Source of the DNA: a virus | Length of the DNA stretch: 64,000 bases | Virus record (IMG/VR): IMGVR_UViG_3300031616_000003 | Coordinates: 1 to 64,000 of that record | Reading direction: 5' to 3' (one strand) | Shown: positions 26,306 through 34,787 of the stretch, in pieces | Position numbering within the stretch: position 1 is the stretch's first letter | How the letters are laid out: each line of letters starts with the position of its first letter | Made by a program: the position numbers and the translations under genes | The notes under the pieces: generated by a model | What the model was told of the DNA's origin: nothing | Databases searched by the model: none | What the model saw: the letters and a program-made list of their open reading frames with translations, nothing else

Positions 26306-27337
26306 CTAGCGGTTTCCGCCGTTGGCGAGGAAGGCGCGCGCCTGCTGGCGCCCGGCCTCCAACTTGTCGAGCGGTGCCGACGTCTGAGCGCCCTGACCGA
26401 GATCCGGCAGCTGACGCGGCAGGCCCGTGGCGGGCTGCGGCGGCTGCGCGGAGTACGGGACGCCGACGGGCAGAGCGCCCGGGGTGGCGGGGACAGCCGG
26501 AACCGTGACGGCGGTGGCTGCGGCCTGCGGGGCGACGGTGTCGACGAAGGCGAGCACCTTGGCGGCGTCCACCGTCAGGCCGTCGGCCCCGAGGAAGTGC
26601 TGGTGGTTCAAGTTCGAGGCGAGAGCCTCCACCTGGTGCGGCTGCAGGCGCTGCTGCAGGCCCGCGCGCACGTGCGCGTCGACGAGGACGACGGCGGCCC
26701 TGGCGGTCGCGGATCGTTCTCCCTCGGCACGAGCGGCCGTGATCGCCTTCTCCTGATCGGTGGCCTGGCTGGCGACGAGCTGGTCGTATTGCCCGGCCTT
26801 GGCCTTGACGGCGTCGTAGTCGTTGCGCTCCTTCGCGCGCGTCTCCCACTGCCGGGCGTGGTACTTCCAGTACGCCTCGCGCTGCTCGGCGTTCATCTGC
26901 TCCAGCGGGGTGCCCTGCGGGTAGCCGCGATCCGCGTCGGTTCCCGTGGCGGGATCCTGCGGGGGATTGACGGGCTGCTGCACGGCGGGCTGGGCCGGAA
27001 CGGCGACAGCGGGCGGCTGGACAGGAGCGGGCGGGTTCAGTCCGGGCACCGTGACGGTGAGTCCGGGCAGAGTGGTCGTGGTGACCCCGGTCGACAGGGT
27101 GGCCGGCAGCTGCACCGGGAGTACCGGCTGCTGTCCGACAACCGCGGCCGCCGCTGGATCCTGCGGCGGTGCGGCCTGCACGGCCTGAGTAACTGGGACC
27201 GGAGCGGCCTGCGCCGCCGGTGCCGGCTGCACAGCCGGTGTGCCGGGCTGGGTGATCTGGGCCGGCTGTGCCGGAGCGGCGGGCGGCGTGACGCCTCCCG
27301 TGGCGGTGATCAGGCCCGGGATGTGCGGCTGGGTCAT
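26306..27337 (-). CDS. Scaffolding protein
   Basis: 343 aa. A long N-terminal Pro/Ala/Val-rich disordered part (about 1-135) precedes a helical region (LEQMNAEQREAYWKYHARQ, VKAKAGQYDQLVASQATDQEKAI) and a charged C-terminal part with QQARAFLANGG. Phage scaffolds are typically helical, charged and encoded directly before decoration and capsid genes. ATG at 27337 has GGGAG upstream; a further in-frame Met lies upstream without a site. Confidence 0.8.
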   Translation of the reverse strand: MTQPHIPGLITATGGVTPPAAPAQPAQITQPGTPAVQPAPAAQAAPVPVTQAVQAAPPQDPAAAAVVGQQPVLPVQLPATLSTGVTTTTLPGLTVTVPGLNPPAPVQPPAVAVPAQPAVQQPVNPPQDPATGTDADRGYPQGTPLEQMNAEQREAYWKYHARQWETRAKERNDYDAVKAKAGQYDQLVASQATDQEKAITAARAEGERSATARAAVVLVDAHVRAGLQQRLQPHQVEALASNLNHQHFLGADGLTVDAAKVLAFVDTVAPQAAATAVTVPAVPATPGALPVGVPYSAQPPQPATGLPRQLPDLGQGAQTSAPLDKLEAGRQQARAFLANGGNR

Positions 27338-27388
27338 GGTGGTGACTCCCGTGTCGGGTTGATGGGTGTGGGCGCCCATGGCGGGCAT

Positions 27389-27417
27389 GAAAAAGCCCCC
27401 ACCGCATCAGGTGAGGG
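27389..27417 (-). terminator. Rho-independent terminator, minus strand
   Basis: On the minus strand an 8-bp CCCTCACC/GGTGGGGG stem with one G-T pair and a 6-nt loop is followed by CTTTTT. It would stop minus-strand transcripts coming from the terminase/portal side and thus divides the late region into two transcription units. Confidence 0.75.
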
Positions 27418-27426
27418 AGGTCTTGG

Positions 27427-27448
27427 TGTCGCAGTCGACTGTTAGGCT
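27427..27448 (+). promoter_or_regulatory. Phage promoter motif TGTCG-N11-TAGGCT
   Basis: TGTCG 27427-27431 and TAGGCT 27443-27448 with 11-nt spacing. Nineteen of 21 positions equal the site at 2630-2650. It heads the three-gene plus-strand group at 27485; this transcript has a normal leader with an AGGAG ribosome site. Confidence 0.75.
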
Positions 27449-27484
27449 GTTAGTTCGACAACCCCAGCTAGACAGGAGCAAGGC

Positions 27485-27733
27485 ATGGCAGTGAACAAGA
27501 CCGACATCAGCGACTGGTTCGACCGCGGCACTGAGCGCGGCGCGACGCGCATGATCGTGGTCCGCGAGGGCGGTATCGACCGCCCGGTATATGTCACCGG
27601 GGAACTCCAGGCCCAGTTCCAGCTGGCCTGGAACCGGTGCGCCGTCGGCCTCCAGGTGGTGGAGTGTTACGACCTGCAGGCCGACAAGGGCAGCCAGCTC
27701 GCCGAACAGCGCGCCTGGCATGTGCCGGCATGA
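27485..27733 (+). CDS. 82-aa hypothetical protein, first gene of a plus-strand operon
   Basis: A compact mixed alpha/beta protein with ISDWFDRGTERGATRMIVV and AEQRAWHVPA at the end. An AGGAG site lies 8 nt before the ATG and a phage promoter motif 37 nt upstream. It overlaps the HD gene by 4 nt (ATGA), so the two are coupled. Similar short phage proteins with RGxxxGAxRMIVV are known to me only as hypotheticals. Confidence 0.8.
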   Translation: MAVNKTDISDWFDRGTERGATRMIVVREGGIDRPVYVTGELQAQFQLAWNRCAVGLQVVECYDLQADKGSQLAEQRAWHVPA

Positions 27734-28257
27734 CCGCCGACTACTGGACGCCCGGCGTCAGCTACACCGACGAGTTCGTCGCCCTGGCGCACCAGGGCCA
27801 GCCCTACGGCGAGGAACCGTACGTCAACCATGTCCGCCGGGTCGCCGGCCGGCTGAGGCCGCACGGCGAGTGGGCGTACATGGCCGGCCTGCTGCACGAC
27901 GTCGTCGAGGACACCGTGGTCACCCTCAAGCTGCTGCGCGACCTGGGCTACCCGGACATGGTGGTCAGGGCTGTCGATGCGGTGACCCTGCGCGAGGGCG
28001 AGAACTACATGGACCGCATCTACATCGCGGCCGCGCACCCGCTGGCCTGCCACGTCAAGCTGGCCGACAACACCGACAACCGATTCGAGCTGCGCAACCT
28101 CATCAAGACCGAGCCGCGGCGGGTCCGGCGGCTGTGCGAGAAGTACGACGAGGCCCTGGCGGTCCTGGTGCCGGCTCGCGACGCACACATGCGCGAACAC
28201 GGGCTGGGCCGGCAGGAGTGCATGGTCTTCGGCCCGGCGATGGCCGAAGAGGACTGA
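27730..28257 (+). CDS. HD-domain phosphohydrolase of RelA/SpoT (small alarmone hydrolase) type
   Basis: 175 aa, about the size of a single HD domain. NHVRRVA (His34), GLLHDVVEDT (His56-Asp57 with following acidic pair) and KLADNTDN (about 110-117) match the manganese-binding and ppGpp-hydrolase signature of SpoT and MESH1-type enzymes; no synthetase domain is present. Expected reaction: removal of the 3'-pyrophosphate of (p)ppGpp, which would let a phage quench the host stringent response. Substrate is inferred; related HD enzymes can act on other nucleotides. Second gene of a promoter-driven operon inside the late region. Confidence 0.8.
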   Translation: MTADYWTPGVSYTDEFVALAHQGQPYGEEPYVNHVRRVAGRLRPHGEWAYMAGLLHDVVEDTVVTLKLLRDLGYPDMVVRAVDAVTLREGENYMDRIYIAAAHPLACHVKLADNTDNRFELRNLIKTEPRRVRRLCEKYDEALAVLVPARDAHMREHGLGRQECMVFGPAMAEED

Positions 28258-28436
28258 TGAGCGCCGACCGTTGGCCAGCTGACGAGCAGTTCGCCGACTT
28301 CGTGCTCGGTGGCTGGTGGCTGGAGAACTTCATCAAGGTCGAGCTGCCCTCCGAGGAGGTCGACCCCGAGTCCTGGACGCGTGAGGCGATGGTCGCGCGG
28401 TTCCACGACTCGCCCACGGCTGGCGGGCTCTGGTAG
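28257..28436 (+). CDS. 59-aa hypothetical protein, third gene of the HD operon
   Basis: A small acidic protein with QFADFVLGGWWLENFIKVELP. Its ATG overlaps the HD gene stop, and its own stop codon at 28434-28436 abuts the end of the convergent minus-strand gene at 28437. No known family. Confidence 0.7.
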   Translation: MSADRWPADEQFADFVLGGWWLENFIKVELPSEEVDPESWTREAMVARFHDSPTAGGLW

Positions 28437-29516
28437 TTACGGCAGGCGCGCGCTCAGTTCGCGGATCTTCTGCCTGTTCCACTGGATGGCCTGGTCGACG
28501 TCGCTGCTCTCGCCGGCCCGGCCGACCAGGCTGGACAGCTGCTCCTGCAGCGACTCCAGCTCGGCCAGCCAGTTCGTCTCCAGGTCCTGGCTCTGCGTGC
28601 GGGCGAAATCGGACAGGCCACGGAAATTCTGGTCGGCATTGGTCAGCACCGGGCCCAGCTCACCGTGCTCGTCGTAAGACACCCGCACCGTCTTGAGCTG
28701 GTTGCGGGTGTTGCCGCCGGCGGCCTTGTAGATCGCGGCCAGGTCCTGATCGTTCAGGGTCTGGCCGGGGTCATAATCGGCCAGCACCGCGGCCACCGTG
28801 CACCGGCAGCGCGAGTGGATCGGCATCAGGTCTTCGATGTGGTAGAGCCGGTCGGCGGCTACCACACACAGGCCGCACGGCGGAGCGCCGGAGCCCAGCT
28901 CGGGGTGCAGGATGCGCCGGTAGCCGACCACGCTGGTGGGCTTGCGCTGGGTCAGGAACTTGTTCGCCTGGGCCCGGTCGGCCAGCATGACGTCGGTGTC
29001 GGCGACGATCGCGGCGCGGCGCAGGCCCTCCAACGCGGCCTGCTCGGTGCTGATCCCGCGGGAGACCGTCACGAACCGCACGTGGTCGGCGATGCGCCCG
29101 TAGACCTCCTCGGCCGGCACCGCGGCGACACGGCTCTGCGAGCGGGTGGCCTGAGCCGCCGGGATCGAGTCGCGGCCGGACTTGGCCAGCTGCTCGATGA
29201 CGTCCTGCGGAAGCTTGCGGCGCAGCGAGCGCACGTCGATCGCGCCGACGGTGTCGTAGCGGCGCCCGGTGATCGCGCTGGTGGAGCGGGCCATGTAGCC
29301 GTCGGTGACGCTGGCCGTGCGGCGCTGCGCCGACTGCACGATCTTGACCGCGTCGGTGACCGCGCGGCGGGTCTGCTTCGGGTCGCGCCAGTCGTCGATC
29401 TTTCCGAACGCCTGGCGGACACCGGTCTGGGCCAGCTTCGACTGCTGGTCGCGTACCGCGGCCTGGGCCTGGATCAGCGCCTGCAGCTCGCGGATCTGGT
29501 CAGTGCGCCGCGCCAC
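28437..29516 (-). CDS. MuF-like minor head protein
   Basis: 359 aa. Long N-terminal helices, then RRILHPELGSGAPPCGLCVVAADRLYHIEDLMPIHSRCRCTVA, the Cys/His-rich C-terminal core of the actinophage MuF/SPP1 gp7-like (VG2-type) capsid morphogenesis family. Such proteins sit with the portal and are sometimes maturation proteases. It follows the portal gene with one small gene between. Confidence 0.85.
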   Translation of the reverse strand: MARRTDQIRELQALIQAQAAVRDQQSKLAQTGVRQAFGKIDDWRDPKQTRRAVTDAVKIVQSAQRRTASVTDGYMARSTSAITGRRYDTVGAIDVRSLRRKLPQDVIEQLAKSGRDSIPAAQATRSQSRVAAVPAEEVYGRIADHVRFVTVSRGISTEQAALEGLRRAAIVADTDVMLADRAQANKFLTQRKPTSVVGYRRILHPELGSGAPPCGLCVVAADRLYHIEDLMPIHSRCRCTVAAVLADYDPGQTLNDQDLAAIYKAAGGNTRNQLKTVRVSYDEHGELGPVLTNADQNFRGLSDFARTQSQDLETNWLAELESLQEQLSSLVGRAGESSDVDQAIQWNRQKIRELSARLP

Positions 29517-29685
29517 GGTCCGGCTCCCGCAGCTCGCGACCGTCCAGCGAGTGGTGTGTGATCAGCTTTCCGGCGCCGCCGGTCTCGCCGATCAGGTGCT
29601 CGACGTCCGGCCCGCAGGGGCAGTCGACGCCCTCCTCGTCGTGCTCGATCAGGTCGCCGAGCGGCAGCACATGCAGGATCGCCAT
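29500..29685 (-). CDS. Conserved small protein between portal and MuF genes
   Basis: 61 aa: LHVLPLGDLIEHDEEGVDCPCGPDVEHL and HHSLDGRE near the end. The GDLIEHD...DCPCGP...HSLDGRE series is a conserved small protein I know from actinophage head regions. The CPC pair and His residues may bind metal. ATG at 29685; an upstream in-frame Met has no ribosome site. Confidence 0.75.
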   Translation of the reverse strand: MAILHVLPLGDLIEHDEEGVDCPCGPDVEHLIGETGGAGKLITHHSLDGRELREPDRGAAH

Positions 29686-29706
29686 GTCGCTCCCCTCTGC
29701 TACGCT
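29685..29706 (+). promoter_or_regulatory. Orphan plus-strand promoter motif overlapping a minus-strand start codon
   Basis: TGTCG 29685-29689 and TACGCT 29701-29706, 11 nt apart. It overlaps the start codon of the minus-strand gene at 29685. The next 60 nt contain an inverted repeat (29717-29723 with 29760-29766) and no clear gene until 29872, so a short noncoding transcript is possible. Confidence 0.5.
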
Positions 29707-29871
29707 GTTCCGGCAGCCCGGCCACCAGCCTCCGAAGGTTCCCGCCCGATAGGTAAGTCGGCCGGGTTGCACCAGCTCCCCGCAGGTCAGCGCCAGGCGG
29801 GGGACGACGGGGTCGCCCGCGGTTTGTCACCGCATCGGTGGCCCCGTCCCATGTCCGCCTAGCCTGATCGG

Positions 29872-29988
29872 ATGCGCAGGTATCGCACGGCGCCCGGATA
29901 CTGGGCGATCAGCTTCGGTCGCAGCCCCGGCGGGTGGCACATCCAGCTGGCCCGGTGGGTCTTCACCACTGAGGTGGCCAGCGGTTAG
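29872..29988 (+). CDS. 38-aa basic protein, probably leaderless
   Basis: MRRYRTAPGYWAISFGRSPG then WHIQLARWVFTT: Trp-rich and basic, with the look of a small folded domain. The ATG lies 6 nt after TAGCCT with no ribosome site. It converges with the portal gene (4-nt overlap). Confidence 0.5.
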   Translation: MRRYRTAPGYWAISFGRSPGGWHIQLARWVFTTEVASG

Positions 29989-31577
29989 GCCCGCAGGCTC
30001 TTGGGCGCCGTGCCGATCTGCAGCTGGGTACCGCCGGTCAGGCCCTTGAGGCTGGCCAGTTGCGCGGCCGCGTTGTTCGCGGTGGCCTGGGCCGCCTTCG
30101 CGCCGGCGTTGTCCCCGTCGTCGTTGCCGGCCTTGCCGGCGTTCGGGTCCAGCGACTTGGCGTTGGCCGCGGCCTGCTCCTGCGCCTGCAGCAGAAGCTG
30201 CTGCTGCAGGGCGATGAGCTGCTCCTCCTCGCGCTCCGACTGCATCCGCTCGATCGTCTGCGGGTCGAAGTCGAAGATCAGCTTCATCATCGAACGCCAG
30301 GGGATGAGCGTCTGCACCTTGTTCGCCGCGTCGGCCTTCTCGGCCAGGCTGAGCCGGTCCGGGTTGGCCCACAGCGACTGGATCTTGCTGACGTCCGCGC
30401 GCTCGGAATCGCCGACCGCGGAGAAGATCAGCGACATGACCTCGGACCACAGCGGCTTGCACCGCTCGATGCGGTCCTCGACCTTGTAGACCAACGACTC
30501 GCGCTGCATGCTCGCGCCGTCGGCGCTCTGGTTGGCGCCGCCTGGATTGAGGTAGTACATCGGGGTCTTGGTGGTGGCCGCGAACTGGATGATGTCGCTC
30601 TCGTTGATCTCCAGGATCTGCCGCATGTCCGCGGCGCCGGACTCCCAGATCTTCGCGCCCGGCGGCAGGAACCAGACCGCGCCGGGGTCAGAGGTGAACA
30701 CGCCCGAGTAGTCGATCGGGTTGCCGTCCTCGTCCTCGGTGTCGATCGGCTCCTCGGCCGTCGTCTCGATCGCCCTCTGCCGAAACGCCTGCAGGGCGGC
30801 CGTGCAGAGCCGGTTCAGCGTCTGGTAGTTGATCCGGTCCAGGATGTCGATGTGCTTCTCGTACTCGCCCTGGCCGTCCTTGTTCAGGAAGCGCACCACC
30901 GGCAGCTGCTCGTGGCCTAGCGTGCCGGACCGCTCGTTGTCCCAGGTCCAGGTCTGCGGTGACCAGTACATCGGCCCCACGTGCGGGTCGAGCGCGCTGA
31001 ACGGGGCGTCGCGCTTAGCCACCCAGACCTCGCCGGGCAGGTACAGGTACGCCCGGTCTTCGCCCTCGATGTCGTCGCGCAGGAACTTCAGCGCGGCGCG
31101 CAGCTGGTACGGGTCGACCGGGTCGGGCTCGCCGACCATGTAGCGCGGGTCCTCGGCGGTGACCACCGGGATGCCCCGCTTCTCGTCCATCCAGCCGACG
31201 ATGACGAAGGCCTCGCCCAGGTTCAGCATCAGGTCGTGGGTGTCGGCGCAGACGATGTTCATGCGGGCGCGCAGCCAGATGTCGATCGCGTCGGTGTCGC
31301 CGGTCTCGTCGGCGTCGACCGCGGTCCGGAAACCGACCGGCTTCATTCGCTCGCTGACGGCCGAAACGGCCAGCTCGGCATAGTTGGTACGGGCCTTCTT
31401 CTGGAAGGCCGTGAACAGCCCTCGGGCCACGTCGTTGCCCTCGGGCAGCGGCGGGTCGCCGTGGTAGCGCTTGTGCAGCTCGTTCAGCCGGTCGTGGCGC
31501 TTCTGGTCGGACAGCCGGCGGAACAGCCGGTCCATCCACCAACCCGGACTGAGCCGGGTCTCCACGTTGATCGCCAC
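29985..31577 (-). CDS. Portal protein (SPP1 gp6-like)
   Basis: 530 aa. GWWMDRLFRRLSDQKRHDRLNELHKRYHGDPPLP at the start, AVSERMKPVGFR, the wing and stem region and an extended Gln/Ala-rich helical C-terminus (EEEQLIALQQQLLLQAQEQAA) match actinophage portals. It forms the dodecameric DNA gate at the capsid vertex. Starts with GTG; GGAAGGAG is 10 nt upstream. Confidence 0.9.
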   Translation of the reverse strand: MAINVETRLSPGWWMDRLFRRLSDQKRHDRLNELHKRYHGDPPLPEGNDVARGLFTAFQKKARTNYAELAVSAVSERMKPVGFRTAVDADETGDTDAIDIWLRARMNIVCADTHDLMLNLGEAFVIVGWMDEKRGIPVVTAEDPRYMVGEPDPVDPYQLRAALKFLRDDIEGEDRAYLYLPGEVWVAKRDAPFSALDPHVGPMYWSPQTWTWDNERSGTLGHEQLPVVRFLNKDGQGEYEKHIDILDRINYQTLNRLCTAALQAFRQRAIETTAEEPIDTEDEDGNPIDYSGVFTSDPGAVWFLPPGAKIWESGAADMRQILEINESDIIQFAATTKTPMYYLNPGGANQSADGASMQRESLVYKVEDRIERCKPLWSEVMSLIFSAVGDSERADVSKIQSLWANPDRLSLAEKADAANKVQTLIPWRSMMKLIFDFDPQTIERMQSEREEEQLIALQQQLLLQAQEQAAANAKSLDPNAGKAGNDDGDNAGAKAAQATANNAAAQLASLKGLTGGTQLQIGTAPKSLRA

Positions 31578-31597
31578 GCAGGCACGCTCCTTCCAAG

Positions 31598-31676
31598 GAT
31601 CACGGAGCTGTGCTACGTTCTGCGCCGAGGCTCGCCGCCCGTTAATCTTCGGATCAACAGAGACCGGCGGGCCTCA
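31598..31676 (+). promoter_or_regulatory. Plus-strand -10-like site followed by a hairpin
   Basis: GATCAC at 31598-31603 and TGCTACGTT at 31611-31619 resemble the extended -10 of the site before the Y-RNA-like region. An 11-bp inverted repeat with one G-T pair (31626-31636 with 31666-31676) follows. No plus-strand gene is evident. It could make a 60-nt RNA opposite the head genes. Confidence 0.35.
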
Positions 31677-31683
31677 ACCATTT

Positions 31684-31869
31684 CTACGGCTCGCGTACGC
31701 GCTCGAAGTACAGATCGAACGCATGCGCCAGCCGCGCCGCGCACTCGGTGTGCCAGATCCGCCGGCCCTCGAGCCAGCGACGCCCGCAGCGCGCGCACAT
31801 GGCGCGGGCCAGGACCGGACGGTGGTCGCGGCGCACCAGCAGGTCGCTGTGCGCCACTTGGTACCTCAT
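31684..31869 (-). CDS. 61-aa Zn-ribbon-like protein
   Basis: CARCGRRWLEGRRIWHTECAARL provides CxxC and HxxxC ligands, a small zinc-binding layout, followed by a helical C-terminus. Basic overall. ATG at 31869; the ribosome site is weak. It lies upstream of the portal in the minus-strand late unit. Confidence 0.55.
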   Translation of the reverse strand: MRYQVAHSDLLVRRDHRPVLARAMCARCGRRWLEGRRIWHTECAARLAHAFDLYFERVREP

Positions 31870-31941
31870 GGTGCTTCGCCCTCCCTGGCGAGCACCGGCG
31901 GCCGCAGCGTAGTGAGGACGCCACAGCCGCCGGGCCAGTTC

Positions 31942-32397
31942 TCAGGCGGTCGGGCCCGGAGCCGACTCGTCGCCGGCGATGACGTCGGGGGTGAGGCCAC
32001 CGTCGTCCGCGGGCGGCGGGGTCGGGATGTCGGAACCGTCAGCGTCGCCGACCTCCACATCGAGGTCACGCAGCTGCTGCGCCACCGCGTCGGCCTTGGC
32101 GTTGGCGGCGTCGAGCGCGGCCTGGCCGGCGGCCGAGAGGTTCTCCCGGTCGGCTTCCATCGCCGCTCGCAGAGCCTCGAAGTCGGAGTGCACGTCGGTG
32201 ACGACGGTGCCCAGGGCGTCGATCTTGCTGGACAGGTCGTTGATCTGGTCAGATGCGCGGGCCATGAGGGTCAGCTCCATTCGGGAAGTGGCGACCTCGA
32301 TCTGCTGCAGCCGCACCACGGCGTCGTCCAGGACGTCGAGGCGCGCCTGCAGGCGCTCGAGATGGGAGTGGAGGTGCTCGTACTGGTCAGGTCGCAC
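31942..32397 (-). CDS. Coiled-coil protein in head region
   Basis: 151 aa: heptad-rich helices over residues 1-115 (HLERLQARLDVLDDAVVRLQQIEV, INDLSSKIDALGTVVTDVHSDF) and an acidic Pro-rich tail. It probably oligomerises. It lies between portal and terminase; it might be a head accessory or minor scaffold protein, but no family was recognised. Confidence 0.65.
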   Translation of the reverse strand: MRPDQYEHLHSHLERLQARLDVLDDAVVRLQQIEVATSRMELTLMARASDQINDLSSKIDALGTVVTDVHSDFEALRAAMEADRENLSAAGQAALDAANAKADAVAQQLRDLDVEVGDADGSDIPTPPPADDGGLTPDVIAGDESAPGPTA

Positions 32398-32419
32398 GGG
32401 TCACCGTCCTTCGGGAGGG

Positions 32420-32992
32420 TTACTTGCCGACCGCGTGGAAGTTGACGGGGTAGGCGGTGGACGCCGACGGCGCGGAGCCGAAGGCGATCGTGAACGTGGT
32501 GGTGGTGACCGCGGCGACGTAGGGCGCCAGCGCCGCCACGGCCGCGCTGCCCGGGGTCAGCACCACGACGGGGGCGACGGCGAACGCGTGGTTGAACGTC
32601 ACCACCGCCTGGTTGCCGGCGGCCAGGCTGGCCGAGCCGGAGGTGACCGTCACGGTGCCGGCGGTGTCCTTGCCGGTCACCGCGGCGGTGGCGCTGGTTC
32701 CGGCCGCCGCCTGCGCGGCCACGGTGGGAGCGGAGCCGGTCGGCACGATGTGGCCGTAGCGCAGGTCCACCGCGATGCCCAGTGCGTCGCGGGCCTTGGT
32801 CGCGCTGGACAGGTCGCCGGCGACGATGTGCGACTTGCCGATCGGGATGACGCTGAGCGCCGGTGCGACCCCGCCCACCCAGGCGGCGCCGTTGCGGATC
32901 TCGTCGACGTGCGCGACGGGCATCGCGGTGTGGTCGGTGCCCGCGGCGTACCGCGTGCCCTCGACGATGACGGAGTAAGCCAGAGCGGTCAC
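32420..32992 (-). CDS. Beta-rich structural protein near terminase
   Basis: 190 aa. N-terminal SVIVEGTRYAAGTDHTAM and a C-terminal repetitive beta domain with VVTFNHAFAVAPVVVLTPGS and FTIAFGSAPSASTAYPVNFHAVG. The latter pattern (FxxxFaxxPxVxlTp) is that of phage fibre tip domains such as the H-type lectin fold. Probably a virion surface protein. Confidence 0.6.
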   Translation of the reverse strand: MTALAYSVIVEGTRYAAGTDHTAMPVAHVDEIRNGAAWVGGVAPALSVIPIGKSHIVAGDLSSATKARDALGIAVDLRYGHIVPTGSAPTVAAQAAAGTSATAAVTGKDTAGTVTVTSGSASLAAGNQAVVTFNHAFAVAPVVVLTPGSAAVAALAPYVAAVTTTTFTIAFGSAPSASTAYPVNFHAVGK

Positions 32993-33038
32993 GGCGGACC
33001 TTCCTTTGTCGGTTGGCCCGCCAGTGGCGCGGCCGGAA

Positions 33039-34784
33039 CTAGCGGACCCGGCGGGGGATCCGCTTGGCGCGCGGACCGGTCTTGACGCCGGCCTTGATCG
33101 CGTCGTTGCGTGCCTGGAACGCCAGGACGGAACTCATCGCGGCGTCGATCTTGCGAGGACTTTTCGGCAGCTCCTTGCGCAGCAGATCGCCCTCGGTCGT
33201 CTTGCGGACGTAGCAGTTGGCGAGGTGCCGGCGCAGGATCAGCGGCTTGTTCTCGTCGCCCTCCGGGCGGTCCTCCGGCGGCACGATCGACAGCACTCGC
33301 AGCGTCGGGTCACCGGTGGCCATGCCCTTGGCGGTGGACTTCACCGCCAGGTAGAACGCCTCCACCGCGGCCGCCATCCGGGTCCGGATGTTGGCCCGGA
33401 ACTCCAGCGGCTTACCCGCCGTGGCGCGCGCCTTGAGCTGCTTCTCCCAGCGGTTGTGCCAGGTCGCGATCCAGCTGGACCACATGGCGGGGTCGCAGTA
33501 GAAGCCCACGACCCGGTAGGTCTTGAACGCCTGCTGCACCGCGGCGTCCACCGCGGGCTCGTCGACGCTCCACTCCCGGTGCGGTGGCAGATCCGCCGGC
33601 CGCTCGTCGATGTGGAGAAGCTCCAGGTGACCATCGGCGACCCTGCAGGCGACCAGGGCGGTGCTGTCGTCGTTGATCGAGCCGTCGAATCCAAGCGTGA
33701 TCACGTCGCCGGGCTGCAGCGACCTGGTCGCGTCCTTGCAGGCGTCGATGTCGCGCAGCGGTAGCCAGGTGTCCTTCGACGACGTCTCGGCGTTGAGGAA
33801 GTAGCGCCGGCTGTCGGCGGGGTCCGCCTTCAGCGAGTAGAACTCGTCCACGATCGACGGGATGTCGTTCCACTCGATCGCCTCGCCGAAGGCCTCCTTG
33901 ATGGCCTCGACCAACTGCTCCTCGACCGTCAGGTCAGGGCAGTCGCCCCACCGGTGGTCATAGAGCATTCTGATGCGACCGCGCTTTTTCTTGTTCTCCC
34001 GGATCAATTCCGCCTCGCGGAATGTGGTCTCGGCGACCGAATCCTCACCGGGGGCGAACATCGTCGTCGTCTCGATATACCAAGGCTCCGACGCGGTGCC
34101 GCGCAGCTTGACCAGGTTGCGCGTCACGGTGGTATGCATACGCCGAAGCTCGGGATTGTTATAGAGGTGCGACTCATCGAATACGACGAATGTCTCTTTA
34201 CCGCCGTCTTTCGCGGCAGAGCTGGCGGTCGACGGCATGACGAACCCGCCGTTCGGCAGGTAGACCCGGGTCCTACCAGGGTCGATGCCCGGGATGTGAC
34301 TCAGCGGACAATCGTCGTCGGTCAGGTTGAAATAGATGGTGTCGTAGACGTTTCCGGTCTGTCCTTCCTCCGTGGCCATGATACGGATCATGGGCACGTG
34401 GACAGGCCGGCCCATCGGCTCGCCCTCTTCGTAAACGTACTCGAAACCTAGATCCCACGGGTCGGTATAGATTTCGCCACCCTCGGCGAAACCCGCGAAA
34501 CGGCACGGTCCGAGCGCCTCGAAAAGAGCGATATAAGCGGCGAGGCCGCTCTTGTTCGTCCCCTTAGGCCGTGACAGGAAACAGTGGTCGTAATGGCGCT
34601 TGCCCTCCGGCAGAAGCGCATAGACGTCCAGGACGAAGCCGGCGAACTCGTCGCCGAACGAGATCTCCATGCCCTGGACCGCGCCGGGCCCATGACGCAC
34701 GAAGAACTCGATCCACTCACAGGCCAGGGCGCCCAAGCTGCGCAGCCGGTCGTGTCCGGGCGCGCGCACCAGGGTGCGCGGCAC
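33039..34784 (-). CDS. Terminase large subunit
   Basis: 581 aa. The ATPase part has a Walker A-like SRPKGTNKS (about 70-78) and a Walker B FVVFDESH (about 205); the nuclease part begins at TLGFDGSINDDSTAL. It cuts concatemers and powers DNA packaging through the portal. The region encoding roughly residues 75-275 has visibly more A/T at wobble positions than its neighbours, suggesting a mosaic origin. Start GTG, 3 nt after the small subunit stop. Confidence 0.92.
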   Translation of the reverse strand: MPRTLVRAPGHDRLRSLGALACEWIEFFVRHGPGAVQGMEISFGDEFAGFVLDVYALLPEGKRHYDHCFLSRPKGTNKSGLAAYIALFEALGPCRFAGFAEGGEIYTDPWDLGFEYVYEEGEPMGRPVHVPMIRIMATEEGQTGNVYDTIYFNLTDDDCPLSHIPGIDPGRTRVYLPNGGFVMPSTASSAAKDGGKETFVVFDESHLYNNPELRRMHTTVTRNLVKLRGTASEPWYIETTTMFAPGEDSVAETTFREAELIRENKKKRGRIRMLYDHRWGDCPDLTVEEQLVEAIKEAFGEAIEWNDIPSIVDEFYSLKADPADSRRYFLNAETSSKDTWLPLRDIDACKDATRSLQPGDVITLGFDGSINDDSTALVACRVADGHLELLHIDERPADLPPHREWSVDEPAVDAAVQQAFKTYRVVGFYCDPAMWSSWIATWHNRWEKQLKARATAGKPLEFRANIRTRMAAAVEAFYLAVKSTAKGMATGDPTLRVLSIVPPEDRPEGDENKPLILRRHLANCYVRKTTEGDLLRKELPKSPRKIDAAMSSVLAFQARNDAIKAGVKTGPRAKRIPRRVR

Positions 34785-34787
34785 GGC

